A stretch of DNA of 64,000 nt from Liolophura sinensis (Eukaryota > Mollusca > Polyplacophora > Chitonida > Chitonidae): positions 14,497,335 to 14,561,334 of the forward strand of contig NC_088297.1 in NCBI RefSeq assembly GCF_032854445.1, in the 5' to 3' direction. Made by a program: the position numbers and the translations under genes. Position 1 is the first letter of the stretch, and each line of letters begins with the position of its first letter. The notes beneath the pieces were generated by a model. That model was not told where the DNA came from. It searched no databases and saw only the letters and a program-made list of their open reading frames with translations. Of the stretch, positions 22,179 to 32,722 are shown piece by piece.

Positions 22179-25100
22179 GTAATGCAGTTAAATAGCCACG
22201 AAACTGAGTTTCTGAGCTTATTTATGCTTGGCTAATCTGTTATGACCAGATCTTCCTTCACAGTTGCTCTGATATCTGACCTCCTCTGGAACTATTTTAT
22301 GTATTCATTTATTTCATTGGTGTTTTACACACAGACATAGAAAACTAGAAAGCACTCCGAGAGCACAAATCTCCGCCACATATAGCTAAATGTCATAATC
22401 CGCCACTACAGACAATGAATGGATCAATACTCTGCAGTTTTATCCTTTCTTATTTCATTATTTATTGTTTTACAACAGTACTCAAGAATGTTTCATTGAT
22501 AGGACGACGCCCAGCATTGTGGTGGGAGAAAGCGGGGCAGAGCCTGGCGGAAACCCACGACTGAATTAAACTGCTTTATAATACAGACTTGTTAAGTGTT
22601 TGCCAGTGAGAGGATTGTCGCCAACTGGTTAAGGCGGCTGTCTTTCAATGGGTATTAAGGCCACACTGGTTTAAATTGTTGTTTTATGGGCAGAATGTTG
22701 AAGGAAGGTATTAAAATAAAAATAAAAAATCATCTAATTTGTGGGGAACGTCCTGGATAGCACAGTTAGTAGAGCGACCGCTTCGGGAGCGGTAGATCCA
22801 GGATCAGTCCTGAGTCGAGTCACACATAAGACTTTAAAAGAGGAAGTTGTGACTTCTTCACTTGGCGTTCACTATGAAGGGGATAGTGCAATGACTGGTT
22901 GACCCATATCAGTATAATGGCTCGGGCGGGGCGGCTTACTTGCCTTCGGTAAGTCGTCTCAGTGAAGCAGCACTAAATAAAAGAGGGGTGGAAATCCATC
23001 CTGCAACAAGGAGGCACATTACATGCACTCAAAGGATTCCTTCATCGTCATATGACTGAAAATTGTTAAGTACGACGTTAAACCCCAAACACTCATTCAC
23101 TCACTCACTCTAATTTGTGGAAAATGTTAAATTTACCTCGGCAAGTTTTCCTGTTGAAAATATTATTAACATCATCAGAAATCAGAAAAATAATGAAAAA
23201 CTTAAAGATTACATGAAACAATAAAGTGGGTTTTCCGTTGTATTTTGATTCTTTTCTTGAATTTTTTTTAGTGTGTGCTTGCCTGGAAAACACAAAATAA
23301 AGTTGCCTAAAGGCACATAAGGAGCGAGTTCAAAGCCAGTCTAAGGCATGGAGTTTGTAGACTTCAGCTCTTTCAGTGCTTGTAGGGCATTGGTGAGAAT
23401 GATCGCTTGACGACATATAAGTGGCCATCTAACTTTCCCTAAAGACCACTTGTGTTACTCATATAACACGCATATATATATCACATGGATTTAATTGATC
23501 AGTAACTTTATAGCCAAGGTTTATCCAAGGCACTTCAGTTTGCTCCAGCCATAAAAACTGACCATCACAGTGTGTCAGTGAAAAAATCTTAAGTATGGTG
23601 CTCAACAACATTCAAATAAATTAGTAAATAGATATCTGTCATTATCACTATGCATGGTACCTTTACTGAGTTACTAGTTTTCATTTATTCCATTTTGTCA
23701 TTCTCATGAAATTACCCCTTATATAAAAGCGTAGTCCGGTTTATGGGTGGAGGAAACGGTATAGTGCTGGTAGTAAACAGTAAACCCTTTGCATATCTAT
23801 ATATCTTACAATGCATACTGGACAACCTTCATACAACATACATGTAATGCCATAGCAGAAACACCATTGGATAGCAGTCTTCATTTGCACGCTACGAGAG
23901 AGCGAACACTAAAACATATTTAACAAATGGAACAAAAGTAAAACTTAAAATTCACTCTTTTATTTTGTCTATTGTTGAGGTTTTTTATGAATTTCCTGTT
24001 TTGAATGTTTTATAATTTATATAAATATGTCTTCCAACAGGAGAAATTGCTGGAATGGTTTGTATTTTCCACAGATGATTCCCCCCCCCCCCCCCCCCCC
24101 CCAAAAAAAGACACATATTAAAGCCTTAGCTGGATTAAGCTTGCATCCTCAATGATCAGGCGGGGCCTCTGTGGCTCAGTTGGTTAGCACGCTAGCGCAG
24201 CGTAATGACCCAAGAGCCTCTCACCAATGCGGTCCGCTGTGAGTTCAAGTCCCATTTCATGCTGGCTTCCTCTTCGGCCGTACGTGGGAAGGCCTGTCAG
24301 CAACCTGCGGATGGCCTTGGTTTCCTCCCAACATAATGCTGGCTGTCGTCGTATATGTGAAATGTTTTTGAGTACAGCGTAAAACACCAATGAAATAAAG
24401 AAATAAATAAAATAAATCACTGATCAGGCCTGGAATGGTATGATAAACATGTAGGTGTTTAAAACAGAATGATGTTCTGGTTTCAGTCTGTCATTTCAAA
24501 CATCTCCAATGGGAAATACTGCAACAAGATCTGCCCAGAGAAGTGTAAACAGTTTGGGATGTGGTACCGGATCTACAGAAGCGACCCTGGTAAGATACAT
24601 ATGTACATGCTGACAACCCTCATCCAAGGGTTGACCTTTTTAGTTAAAGGATAACTGTCAGTTGTAAGCTGTTATAGTTAAAGTAAAAGAAAGCTAAATA
24701 TGAAGTAAGGTTCGTCAAACAGACAGCTGAAAACTACACGTAAAAATGCTTTCATTTATTTTTGGAGATTTTTTCAAGAGTGTTGAAATACTTTCAAATA
24801 TTTGAATACTATGGTGGGCTTTATGAGCCATACTGGCGGTATCTAGAAACTCTGACATCATATCACCTTTTTTTTCGAATGTTCACCACAAGGAAGGAAT
24901 TTTTGGGAATATTATTTCAGTAATCTTTCACTCATAGGTAATAAGAGTTATTCCAACATTCAGTGTCTTGATTAGACTTGGATAAAACTTCCCATGAAGC
25001 CAGAGTTCCTATCCTCTTATAGCATGGCCCATAAAGCCCACCTTAGAAATCAAATGTTTGAATGCCTTTATCTCTTTTCACAAAACATAACATAACATAA

Positions 25101-26855
25101 AATAGAAAAACATAACATATTCTAACATATAAAAGTATAAAAAAGCTCATTTTTCTTCTAAGACTCAAGTATTCAGTTAAAAAAAAAAAGCAGATTGCAG
25201 TGGTGACATCAGTGGTGATGGCTGGCCAAACATCTATGGGGAGGGAAGAGCCAGAATTTTAGTTGTGAGGGGAGAGGAGAGTTGTCCATCTTGTTCCACA
25301 TTCCCAGTTAATTCATGGCTGACGTCTTTTCAGAAAATTTCAGACCACTGAAGGAAAAGAGATGTATGAAATGAATGCCACTGAAAGGATTTTTTTCGGC
25401 ATACCAGTAACATTTTTTTACTTCCCTCCAAAAGATCCTGATCTTTTTTAAAACACCTGTTCCTGTATCCTTTAAGCTTCTCACCAGCAGTAAATATTCC
25501 AGCTAGTTTTCAAGATGCCTGTGATATGTCTGTTGATAAATTAGTTAGTACAGTTTAATATGTCCATTGCCAAGTTGCTTGTGCAACTTGGCAATGGACA
25601 TATTGTAATGCAGACACACAATGTAATGCAGTGTATGTCTATAGGCAACTTGCCAGTGTTGACAATGTAATACAATGTATATCTGTTGGCAAGTTTTGCA
25701 GTGGTGACAGTGTAATACAAACTATATCTGTTGGCAAGTTTGCAGTGGTAACAATGTAATACAAACTATATCTGTTGGCAAGTTTCCAGTGGTGACAATG
25801 TATTACAAACTATATCTGTTGGCAAGTTTGCAGTGGTGACAATGTAATACAAACTATATCTGTTGGCAAGTTTGCAGTGGTGACAATGTAATACAAGCTA
25901 TATCTGTTGGCAAGTTTGCAGTGGTAACAATGTAATACAAACTATATCTGTTGGCAAGTTTGCAGTGGTGACATTGTAATACAAACTATATCTGTTGGCA
26001 AGTTTGCAGTGGCGACAATGTGATACAAACTATATCTGTTGGCATGTTGCCAGTGGTGACAATGTAATACAATGCATATCTGTTGGCATGTTGCCAGTGG
26101 TGACAGTGCAATACAAACTATATCTATTGGCAACTTGCCAGTGGTGACAATGTAATATAAACTGTATCTGTTGGCAAGTATTACAGTGTAATACAGTGTA
26201 TATCTATAGGCAAGCTGCTATTGTTTATAATGTACTAAGCCCATGTGCAAGTTTCCTGTGGATACAATGTGATAATATTCCCCTGTTTTACAGGTTATCA
26301 CTAATTACAATGTACATGTGACATGTTCTGTAATTCAAAAGGAAATTTTCCTTGCCAGTAGCCTGCTGTACATTTTACTGTGTTACGAAGAAAAATGATT
26401 GGAAGCCAGTGTACTTAATGGGTCATTGTGGCTGAATAATAAAGCAGTATTTCTGTTTTTTCTTCTCCCCAGCAGCAAGCCGCCTACAGAATCTAATGAC
26501 CAAAGACAGTCGACTAACATTTCATCCAAAACATGAACTACCTCTGATGCGACAATGGTACCGAATGTGCAAGTCGCCCAGTGACGAGAAGTTGGAATTT
26601 TACGTAAATGAGCTGAATCAGGGTCATGTGAGGAAAGAGAGACCGAAGGTCAGCCTTCTACGACTGAAAAACTGGTGGAAAAATGAAAAGCAAAGAGAGA
26701 AAAGGGAACAAAAGGAAGGGCCGAAACCAGAAAAGTCAGCACGGCATTCTTATGATTATGTTCGGAATTATGTAGATTTAGATAACGGTGCGCAAATTAG
26801 GGTGCAAAATTCACAGTTTTTCACCATTTCCGACTCCCAACCAGGGTACAGATAA
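22067..26855 (+). CDS. Second SATB/Dve-type 3' module (CUT-like + one homeodomain), alternative exons or partial paralogue
   Basis: CDS join: 22067-22178, 24487-24589, 26473-26855, phases 2, 0 and 1, all GT-AG. It has no start codon or ULD of its own. Joined to dve-like exons 1-3 it makes 954 nt (317 aa): ULD, CUT-like domain (about 119-190) and a compass-type homeodomain (about 203-270, ending NWWKNEKQREK). The CUT-like part (EWTGQTVRSAVVELLQEM, then KCKQFGMWYRIY) looks closer to vertebrate SATB1 than module A does. It could be a mutually exclusive 3' end of the dve-like gene, a tandem paralogue that lost its 5' exons, or a gene with an unseen short first exon. The homeobox assignment is secure; transcript structure is inference. 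Confidence 0.8.
22460..22562 (-). mobile_element. SINE-1 3' half (reverse)
   Basis: GTACTCAAGAATGTTTCATT through CCAGCATTGTGGTGGGAGAA to GGAAACCCACGA. A further scrap of the tail (TTTCATTGGTGTTTTACAC) lies near 22310. Confidence 0.7.
22749..23111 (+). mobile_element. SINE-2, full-length copy with tRNA-Pro-like head
   Basis: The head has GACCGCTTCGGGAGCGGT, a tRNA anticodon arm with loop TTCGGGA (CGG, proline-like), then a B-box-like stretch. The body includes GGCTTACTTGCCTTCGGTAA, GTGAAGCAGCACTA and AACAAGGAGGCACATTACA. The tail is GTTAAGTACGACGTTAAACC followed by CACT repeats. Other copies lie at 3736, 39485, 53326, 59313 and 62456. It may belong to the V-SINE-like molluscan families, but I could not check. 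Confidence 0.85.
24081..24102. repeat. Poly(C) tract, 22 bp
   Basis: Uninterrupted C run followed by A7; polymerase-slippage prone, so its length may vary or be misread. Confidence 0.95.
24162..24420 (+). mobile_element. SINE-1, full-length copy
   Basis: Head GGCCTCTGTGGCTCAGTTGG, B-box-like GAGTTCAAGTCC, full body, AAATAAATAAAATAAATC tail. Flanked by TGATCAGGC at 24153-24161 and 24421-24429. Confidence 0.92.
24487..24589 (+). CDS. Module B exon B2, second half of CUT-like domain
   Basis: Acceptor CTGGTTTCAG at 24486, donor GTAAGA at 24590, phase 0 in and 1 out. Encodes SVISNISNGKYCNKICPEKC and on to YRSDPG. The KC..FG.WY pattern matches SATB1. In module A the equivalent segment is fused to the homeodomain exon, so intron structure differs between modules. 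Confidence 0.83.
24690..25090. mobile_element. Inverted-repeat (foldback) element in B2-B3 intron
   Basis: TTTGAATACTATGGTGGGCT at about 24797-24816, with neighbouring sequence, reappears inverted near 25020-25060 (GGCCCATAAAGCCCACCTTA). A related sequence lies at about 41500-41660, so it is dispersed. Confidence 0.5.
25560..26250. repeat. 44-bp minisatellite
   Basis: About 13-15 copies of a 44-bp unit containing ATCTGTTGGCAAGTTTGCAG and GTGACAATGTAATACAAACT. The first and last copies are degenerate. It lies between exons B2 and B3. Confidence 0.92.
26473..26855 (+). CDS. Module B exon B3, compass-type homeodomain and C-terminus
   Basis: Acceptor CCCCAG at 26472 with a second AG at 26474-26475 (tandem NAGNAG); phase 1 in, TAA at 26853-26855. 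The homeodomain runs from SRLTFHPKHELPLMRQWY to LKNWWKNEKQREKREQK, with the long helix 2-3 spacer seen in Dve homeodomains (YVNELNQGHVRKERPKVSLL). The helix-3 Asn of WFKN is kept, but Phe is replaced by Trp. A short Tyr/Asp/Gln-rich tail follows; there is no second homeodomain. Confidence 0.9.
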
Positions 26856-28146
26856 TGGAGCTCCAAATCTGTACAACTCTTGATGCAGCCTACCGAAAAC
26901 AAAGATGGCAGCCATTCTGTGTGACAGTGAAATACAAACAACATGGCTGGCAGACATTTTGTGCTGACTTATTTCCGCTGACATCTCAACGTAAATGGGT
27001 ATGGTAACGGTCAGTTGTTTAGGACAAAGTTGTCAACTCTTCAACTTTCTCATGATTTCTTGGATTGTCAGGAGATATATACCTAGTGACATATCTCATT
27101 CTCATGGACTTCAGGAGCTAGAAGTGCAAATTATGTGGTTTTGACTTGCATGCACACATACACTTTTCCATGCAGGTTATCATTGTGTCTGGCCTCCAGA
27201 CTTGCAGTCTGAAATTTATCAGAACTGTGAAGTGTTAAAACAGCAGACTTGTGGAGGTAACATTACATGCATCTGGCAATGTTAAGTGCAATCAGGATTC
27301 CTGATAGATGGGTTGTGAAGGTAGCAGCTTGAGAGGAAACATTGTCTGCTGACCCTATGATCGGTAATGGCCATTTCTGACATCTGTATGCTCATATTTT
27401 ATATGCCGTGGCTCAGGTCAAAGGATATTCGACAAGATGCTGTAAGAGAACAGTTTATTCTTAACTGTGGTTACCAACGGCGCACTCTCTGCTTACACAT
27501 TAGAGATGAGACTACATTGTACTTCGAATCTTGCTCAACCACCTGGAATGCTAATGTCTGACTTGTATGAGGAGATTTTGGGTTTCTGGAGTCTCTTGAG
27601 TTCACTCATGTTTGAAGGAGACTGGGTGTGGACTCTCACTAACCAATGCGGCTACAGAGCCTGGTTTTACAGTGTTGCCAGATGGAAAGTACATTTTGCA
27701 TAATCAGGTCTGTCAGCTGAATGATGCAACTAGGGTAAATGGATGTCCTCTAGCTGGCTAGTTTTCAAGATCCCCCACCTTATCTGGCCTTAAACTGCTT
27801 GTAAACTCACAAGACTCTTGAAATGCAGGTGCAGTTTGTTAAGCCAGCAGCGATGACAGCAGCTTGAGAAGAAGTATTGACTGACCTTTGCCTGGCTAAG
27901 GTCAAAGTTCAATAACTATTCCACAAAGTACAGTCTTTCTCAACTACCTTCAGTGTTAACTTGAATGCCTGGCTGGTATTGGAAATGACTGATGCAAACA
28001 TGAAGATATAAACAGATGACATCCGAAAAGGGGAGACTACTCTTATGTTTCATGGGTTAAAGAGCTTTAATTACTGTATTTAAGTTAATTCTGCTTTCAG
28101 TGGCAACATTACATTACATAACCATGACAGCATAATTGTTACAGCA

Positions 28147-28365
28147 CTGGGGACCTCCGTGGCCGAGGGGGTTAGCACGCCAGCATGGCACAGTGACCCA
28201 GGAGCCTTTCACCAGTGCAGTCACCGTGAGCTCAAGTCAAGCTCATGCTGGCTTCGTCTCTAGCCGTAAGAGTGAAGGGGGTCGTGGGTTTGCCCTCGGG
28301 CTCTGCCCTGTTTCCCCCCACTGTCGTCGTGTAAGTGAAATATGTATTCATGAGTGTGGCCAAAA
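28147..28365 (+). mobile_element. SINE-1, 3'-incomplete
   Basis: Head GGACCTCCGTGGCCGAGGGG and body to GTCGTCGTGTAAGTGAAATA. The tail is broken, and the 59-bp array follows directly. Confidence 0.85.
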
Positions 28366-28369
28366 ACGT

Positions 28370-28690
28370 ATTCACTTTGAGGATGTGTGTAAGCCTGGTG
28401 GAGCCACACAACACTGTATGTCAGTTGTATTCACTTTGATGATGTGTACAAGTCTGGGGGAGCAACACAACACTGTGAATCAGTTGTATTCACTTTGATG
28501 ATGTGTATAAGTCTGCAGGAGCCACACAACACTGTACGTCAGTTGTATTCACTTTGATGATGTGTATAAGTCCGCAGGAGCCACACAACACTGTACGTCA
28601 GTTGTATTCACTTTGATGATGTGTACAAGTCCGCAGGAAACACACAACACTGTACATCATTTGTATTCACTTTGATGATGTGTACAGGTC
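28370..28690. repeat. 59-bp tandem repeat, about 5 copies
   Basis: Unit includes ATTCACTTTGATGATGTGTA and CACACAACACTGTACGTCAG. It starts inside the damaged end of a SINE-1. Confidence 0.92.
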
Positions 28691-29504
28691 TTCACTACAT
28701 AGGTTGTCATGGATGTTATGTGGAACAAAAATTTAGTAGAGAAAAAAAAAAAACATTCTTAATCCCTGTTTTCAAAAATCATATTTTACAATAAACAGAG
28801 GTTGCCTAATATTGATATACTGCTTGTGAATGCAGTGACATATGCTATAGTGAGGTATACATGTCTACACTACAGTAATTGTTATAGATGTTATGGTTAC
28901 AAGTGCTTAGTATGTATATTGAACCCTTCGGAAGGGGGTGTGGGGTGGGGGGTGGCGTGTCAAGGAAAATCATTGTGGTATCAGGACAGTGTCACAGTGG
29001 AGATTTTGACGATTTGGCCTAAAGTATCGAGGGAGATGTCATTAACTTTAAATGCATAATTTTAACAAACCTTTGTGGTGGTCAGGGTAGTGAGACATGA
29101 ATTGAAAGACAAGGTGTGATTATCAAATACTAATTCCTTTGAAATTATATGACTTTAACATATAGGTATCATAGAACTATGGATATGCTGTTTTTTATTT
29201 CTCTTTTTAGTCTTTTGTTGCGCTTTATTTTATAAGATATTCATGCATGCACATTTTAAAAACTCTAAAAAGCTAACAGAGGGAAAAAAAAGACCTTCTT
29301 AATCATGAAATTAATTTATTTTCATACCTTGTTTTTTATATCGCGCATATAGGGGCCTATTAGTGATTTGACCTTGGCAGTGAAAAAAAGAGATAGATCA
29401 GATCCAGTGACAGACTTTCAATTTCTTCTGCATAGTAACTTTAAGTTCTCAATTTGGGTCTGTAAGGGTCTGTAAGGGTCTGTAAGGGGGGGAGTGGGGA
29501 GGTC

Positions 29505-29765
29505 ATGATTGCTGGTCCAGGTGGTTAAAGTGCTGGCTTGCTGCAGCTATCAGGCTCTTGACCAATGAGATCTCATGCCTTATTCCAGCTTACAATGGGC
29601 AGCAGCTCTAAGTCAGCAGGTTTGTCAGGTATCAGCTGAAGGTCAGTGGTTTTAACCAGGTGCTCCCCAGTTTTTTCCACCTATAAAGCTGACCATCATA
29701 CACCAAACTTGTGATAATGAGTGAAAAACTTTTAATTGTGGCATTAAAGTGAAACACCAATCAGA
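29505..29765 (+). mobile_element. Divergent tRNA-derived SINE
   Basis: Has a tRNA-like head and an end similar to the SINE-1 tail (GTGAAACACCAATCAGATAG), but the body differs from SINE-1. Probably an old relative. Confidence 0.5.
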
Positions 29766-29770
29766 TAGGT

Positions 29771-29976
29771 GAATGACCGAAAATTTGGCTCAAAAAATTG
29801 CATTTTTATAAACAAACAAATGTGATGAAATATTAGTTGTGTTCCTAAGACCTTTTTACAATAGAATATCATTCTACTTTACAAACAAACCTAAAAAGAG
29901 GTCTCTAAGATCAATAGAACACTCAAAATCGGAAAAGTGAGAAAGTTAGTGATGGATGAAATTTAAGGTCATTTAA
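29771..29976 (+). mobile_element. MITE-1 copy
   Basis: Starts GAATGACCGAAAATTT and ends AAATTTAAGGTCATTTA, matching the inverted ends of the copy at 4980-5178. Interior blocks match at lower identity. Confidence 0.6.
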
Positions 29977-30047
29977 GGTATTAAATGACTTGACAGGGTG
30001 ACATATGAAAGATTAGAGATGGGACTTTTTAGACACATCTCCGTCCG

Positions 30048-30200
30048 TACATAGAGTAGGTCTGGCAGCAACCTGCGGATGATTGTGTGTTACCCCCGGG
30101 GCTTTGCCCAATTTCCTTCCATCAAAATTCTGGCCACCATCGTATAAGTGAAATATTCGTTAGTAAGGTATAAAAATCCAATCAAATAAATGAATAAAAT
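30048..30200 (+). mobile_element. SINE-1, 5'-truncated
   Basis: From GTCTGGCAGCAACCTGCGGA through CATCGTATAAGTGAAATATT to AATCAAATAAATGAATAAA. Confidence 0.8.
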
Positions 30201-30324
30201 TTTCGATTCATACCAGTAATCCAAGTTCTTAACTTATGTTGGTAATGGAGGCATCATTCCAACACTCATTACGACTGGAAGAAGAAGCTGGTCAGAGACT
30301 CACGGAAACGAGATGTCGAGATCT

Positions 30325-30327
30325 AAG

Positions 30328-30358
<31 letters not shown>
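30325..30358. repeat. (AT)n microsatellite
   Basis: Uninterrupted AT dinucleotide run. Confidence 0.95.
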
Positions 30359-30922
30359 CAAAAACTAACCCAGAGTGTAAAAGCTTCATTTTAATTACAC
30401 GTAGAATTACAGTAATTCACTCATAATTTTTTTCACCATTTGTACTAAGAACAGTGTGAGGTGTATGTAAATCAGTGTTGCTTTGAAGCAGTTATAACTT
30501 AAACCAAACCTCGTGAGAACACTTCATACTGTGATGGATTTATTGTCATAACCCTAAATTTAATTATTTTTGTTGCCTTTTTTTCTAACCTTGAAATTCT
30601 TGTTCCAGAAATTGAAAGAAGTTTTTGGAGTATTTATTGTTAACTTATGTATTTTAGTGGAAAATTGTTTGGTATAAGTTTAAAACATTTATCTTTCCAT
30701 TACATCAAAATATGTATTGGCAATGTTGAATTTCAAGTGATTTTAAGATGATGTTTTTGTGACCCATTCTAAGCATAATGTTAAATTTAATTAGTTGAAA
30801 CGTAATTCATGCTTTAAGTTCTGTGTTTACAATGAATATGTATGAAGAGTGAGAGAAATAAATTACATCATTTTAAATGTCATAACATTCTGGTGAATTG
30901 TTAATGTTAACTGTAGTCTTGT

Positions 30923-31156
30923 GGGACCTCTGTGGCTCAGTTGGTTAGCGCGCTAGCGCAGCGTAATGCCCCAGGAGCCTCTCACCAATGCAGTCACTGC
31001 GAGTTCAAGTCATGGGAAGGTCTGTCAGCAACCTGCCGATGGTCGTGGGTTTCCACCGGGCTCTGCCCAGTTTCCTCTCGTCATAATGCTAGCCGCCGTC
31101 GTATAAGTGAAATATTCTTGAGTACGGCGTACAACATCCAATGATATAAATAAATA
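30923..31156 (+). mobile_element. SINE-1 with internal deletion, perfect target duplication
   Basis: Head and tail are intact, but the segment after the B box (GAGTTCAAGTC) is deleted as far as ATGGGAAGGTCTGTCAG. Flanked by AACTGTAGTCTTGT at 30909-30922 and 31157-31170 (14 bp, exact). Confidence 0.93.
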
Positions 31157-31305
31157 AACTGTAGTCTTGTAACGGTGTTCAGAGGAGTTGACTGGTTTCA
31201 AGCCTTGTGACCAGGAAATTGTGTGGGAAAATATGCACGCTTAAATGATATAAAATGAGGGGTTCATGGTGGAAATAATGACATGACTGCAACATTCGGG
31301 GCCCT

Positions 31306-31795
31306 GGGCCCAGTTGCTCAAAACTGTCAAAAGACGTAATACCGATTAAACTTTAAACCAAGTCCTCAATTTTGTACTTAGCCCAAAAATAATTGCATTA
31401 CAGTATATTAAATATGAACTAAGCCTGCTGTTGTTATACTTTAGACTTCGGTCAGCTGTATTGGCTGCTGAATTTGTCTAAAAAATGTAATAATAAAATT
31501 GACTTAATACCAGTTTTAGCTAATACACTTTGGAACAACTGGGACCAGCTATTCAAACTGGTTTAAGACTTCATACCAGATTTAACTTCATCCAAGTCTT
31601 CAATTCTGTACTTAAGCCTTAAAAAAATTGTGTACTTTAAATGTATGTGTATATTTTAAATATGAACTATACCTGCTGCTGTTATACTTTGACTTTAGAG
31701 AACTGCCTCGGCTGCTAAAATTTTGGCCAAAATTTTGAACACAAAATAAGATTTAATACCAGCATTAGCGGATAAACTTTTGAACAACTGGTCCC
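31306..31795. mobile_element. MITE-2, two elements in tandem
   Basis: Left end GGGCCCAGTTGCTCAAAA and right end inverse of GGGACCAGTTGTTCAAAA. Two homologous units of about 240 bp follow each other (31306 to about 31544, then to 31795), each with a GAACTAAGCCTGCTGTTGTT-like block. The inner ends meet at GGGACCAGCTATTCAAACTG, so neighbouring termini overlap. Confidence 0.75.
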
Positions 31796-32716
31796 TACAT
31801 GATAGTCGGAGATCGTATCCATGGAACAGTCTCAAACACGTGTACATATTCTGGCTGCAGTGGCTTCGGGACAGAGTGTCTGGCTCCCAAACAGTAGATC
31901 TGGAGTTCAATCTCAAGTCAAGTCACACCAAAGACTTTTGAGATTTGTGAGAACCTTGGTAATATACCTGGTTTATCACCCATTCAAAGGCCGAGTAGTA
32001 CTCCATGCAGCAGCAGTATAATGTGGCTGGGTGAGGCGTCATGTGTGGTGTCTTCAACCTGGCTTTTGAGTGATACAGCACAATAACTATGTTAACACTG
32101 GGCCAGGACTGCTGCATAGAGACACTGTTGTCATATTCCCAAAATGTGGATAAAAACAATCAAACAATCAAATTTTATGGAAGCTGCTGAAGATTTTGTT
32201 TTCAAAGACTCTTACAGATTTGGGTGTGACCTTAAATCAAGAGGTTTTGTCAGGTGTCTGTCGAAGGGCCTCTCTTCTTCTGATTTCAGATCTGACTTCA
32301 AGTCCAGGAGTAATAATAACATTTGATATTTTGAGCTCTTCGGATAGATAACCTTGATACAAACTGAGGTCATCCAATGTGAGATAAAGGGGTGAAATGT
32401 ATTAGATTTCATTTATAGATATTGTAAATCAAGATGGAAATAGATAAAATACAACAAACACTCATTTATGTGTCTGAAATTAAGGCCATTTCCATGATAC
32501 AAAGTTGTGATGAGCTGGATTCAATTTAAGGTCATATTTTTTTTTTTTTTCGGGGCTTAAATGTGAATGAATGACAGACCAAACATTTTGACCTTTTAAG
32601 TCTCACTGAAACCTTCTTGATTAGTTGTCTTCTGGCTGGAACCAGTTCCATGTATGTACATGTATGCACATACATTAAACATAATATAAAATGTAGACAT
32701 ATAAACACTGACAACT

Positions 32717-32722
32717 TTTATT
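32717..32722 (-). terminator. Candidate poly(A) signals for ABT1
   Basis: TTTATT on the plus strand is AATAAA on the minus strand. A second lies at 32755-32760, 38 bp past the stop codon. Either could end a compact ABT1 transcript. Confidence 0.5.

Noticed and set aside
22749-22830. Possible tRNA-Pro gene (also at 59313)
   Set aside because: The anticodon arm is good, but the sequence continues into a repeated SINE body or tail, and the acceptor stem is not closed. It is a SINE head.
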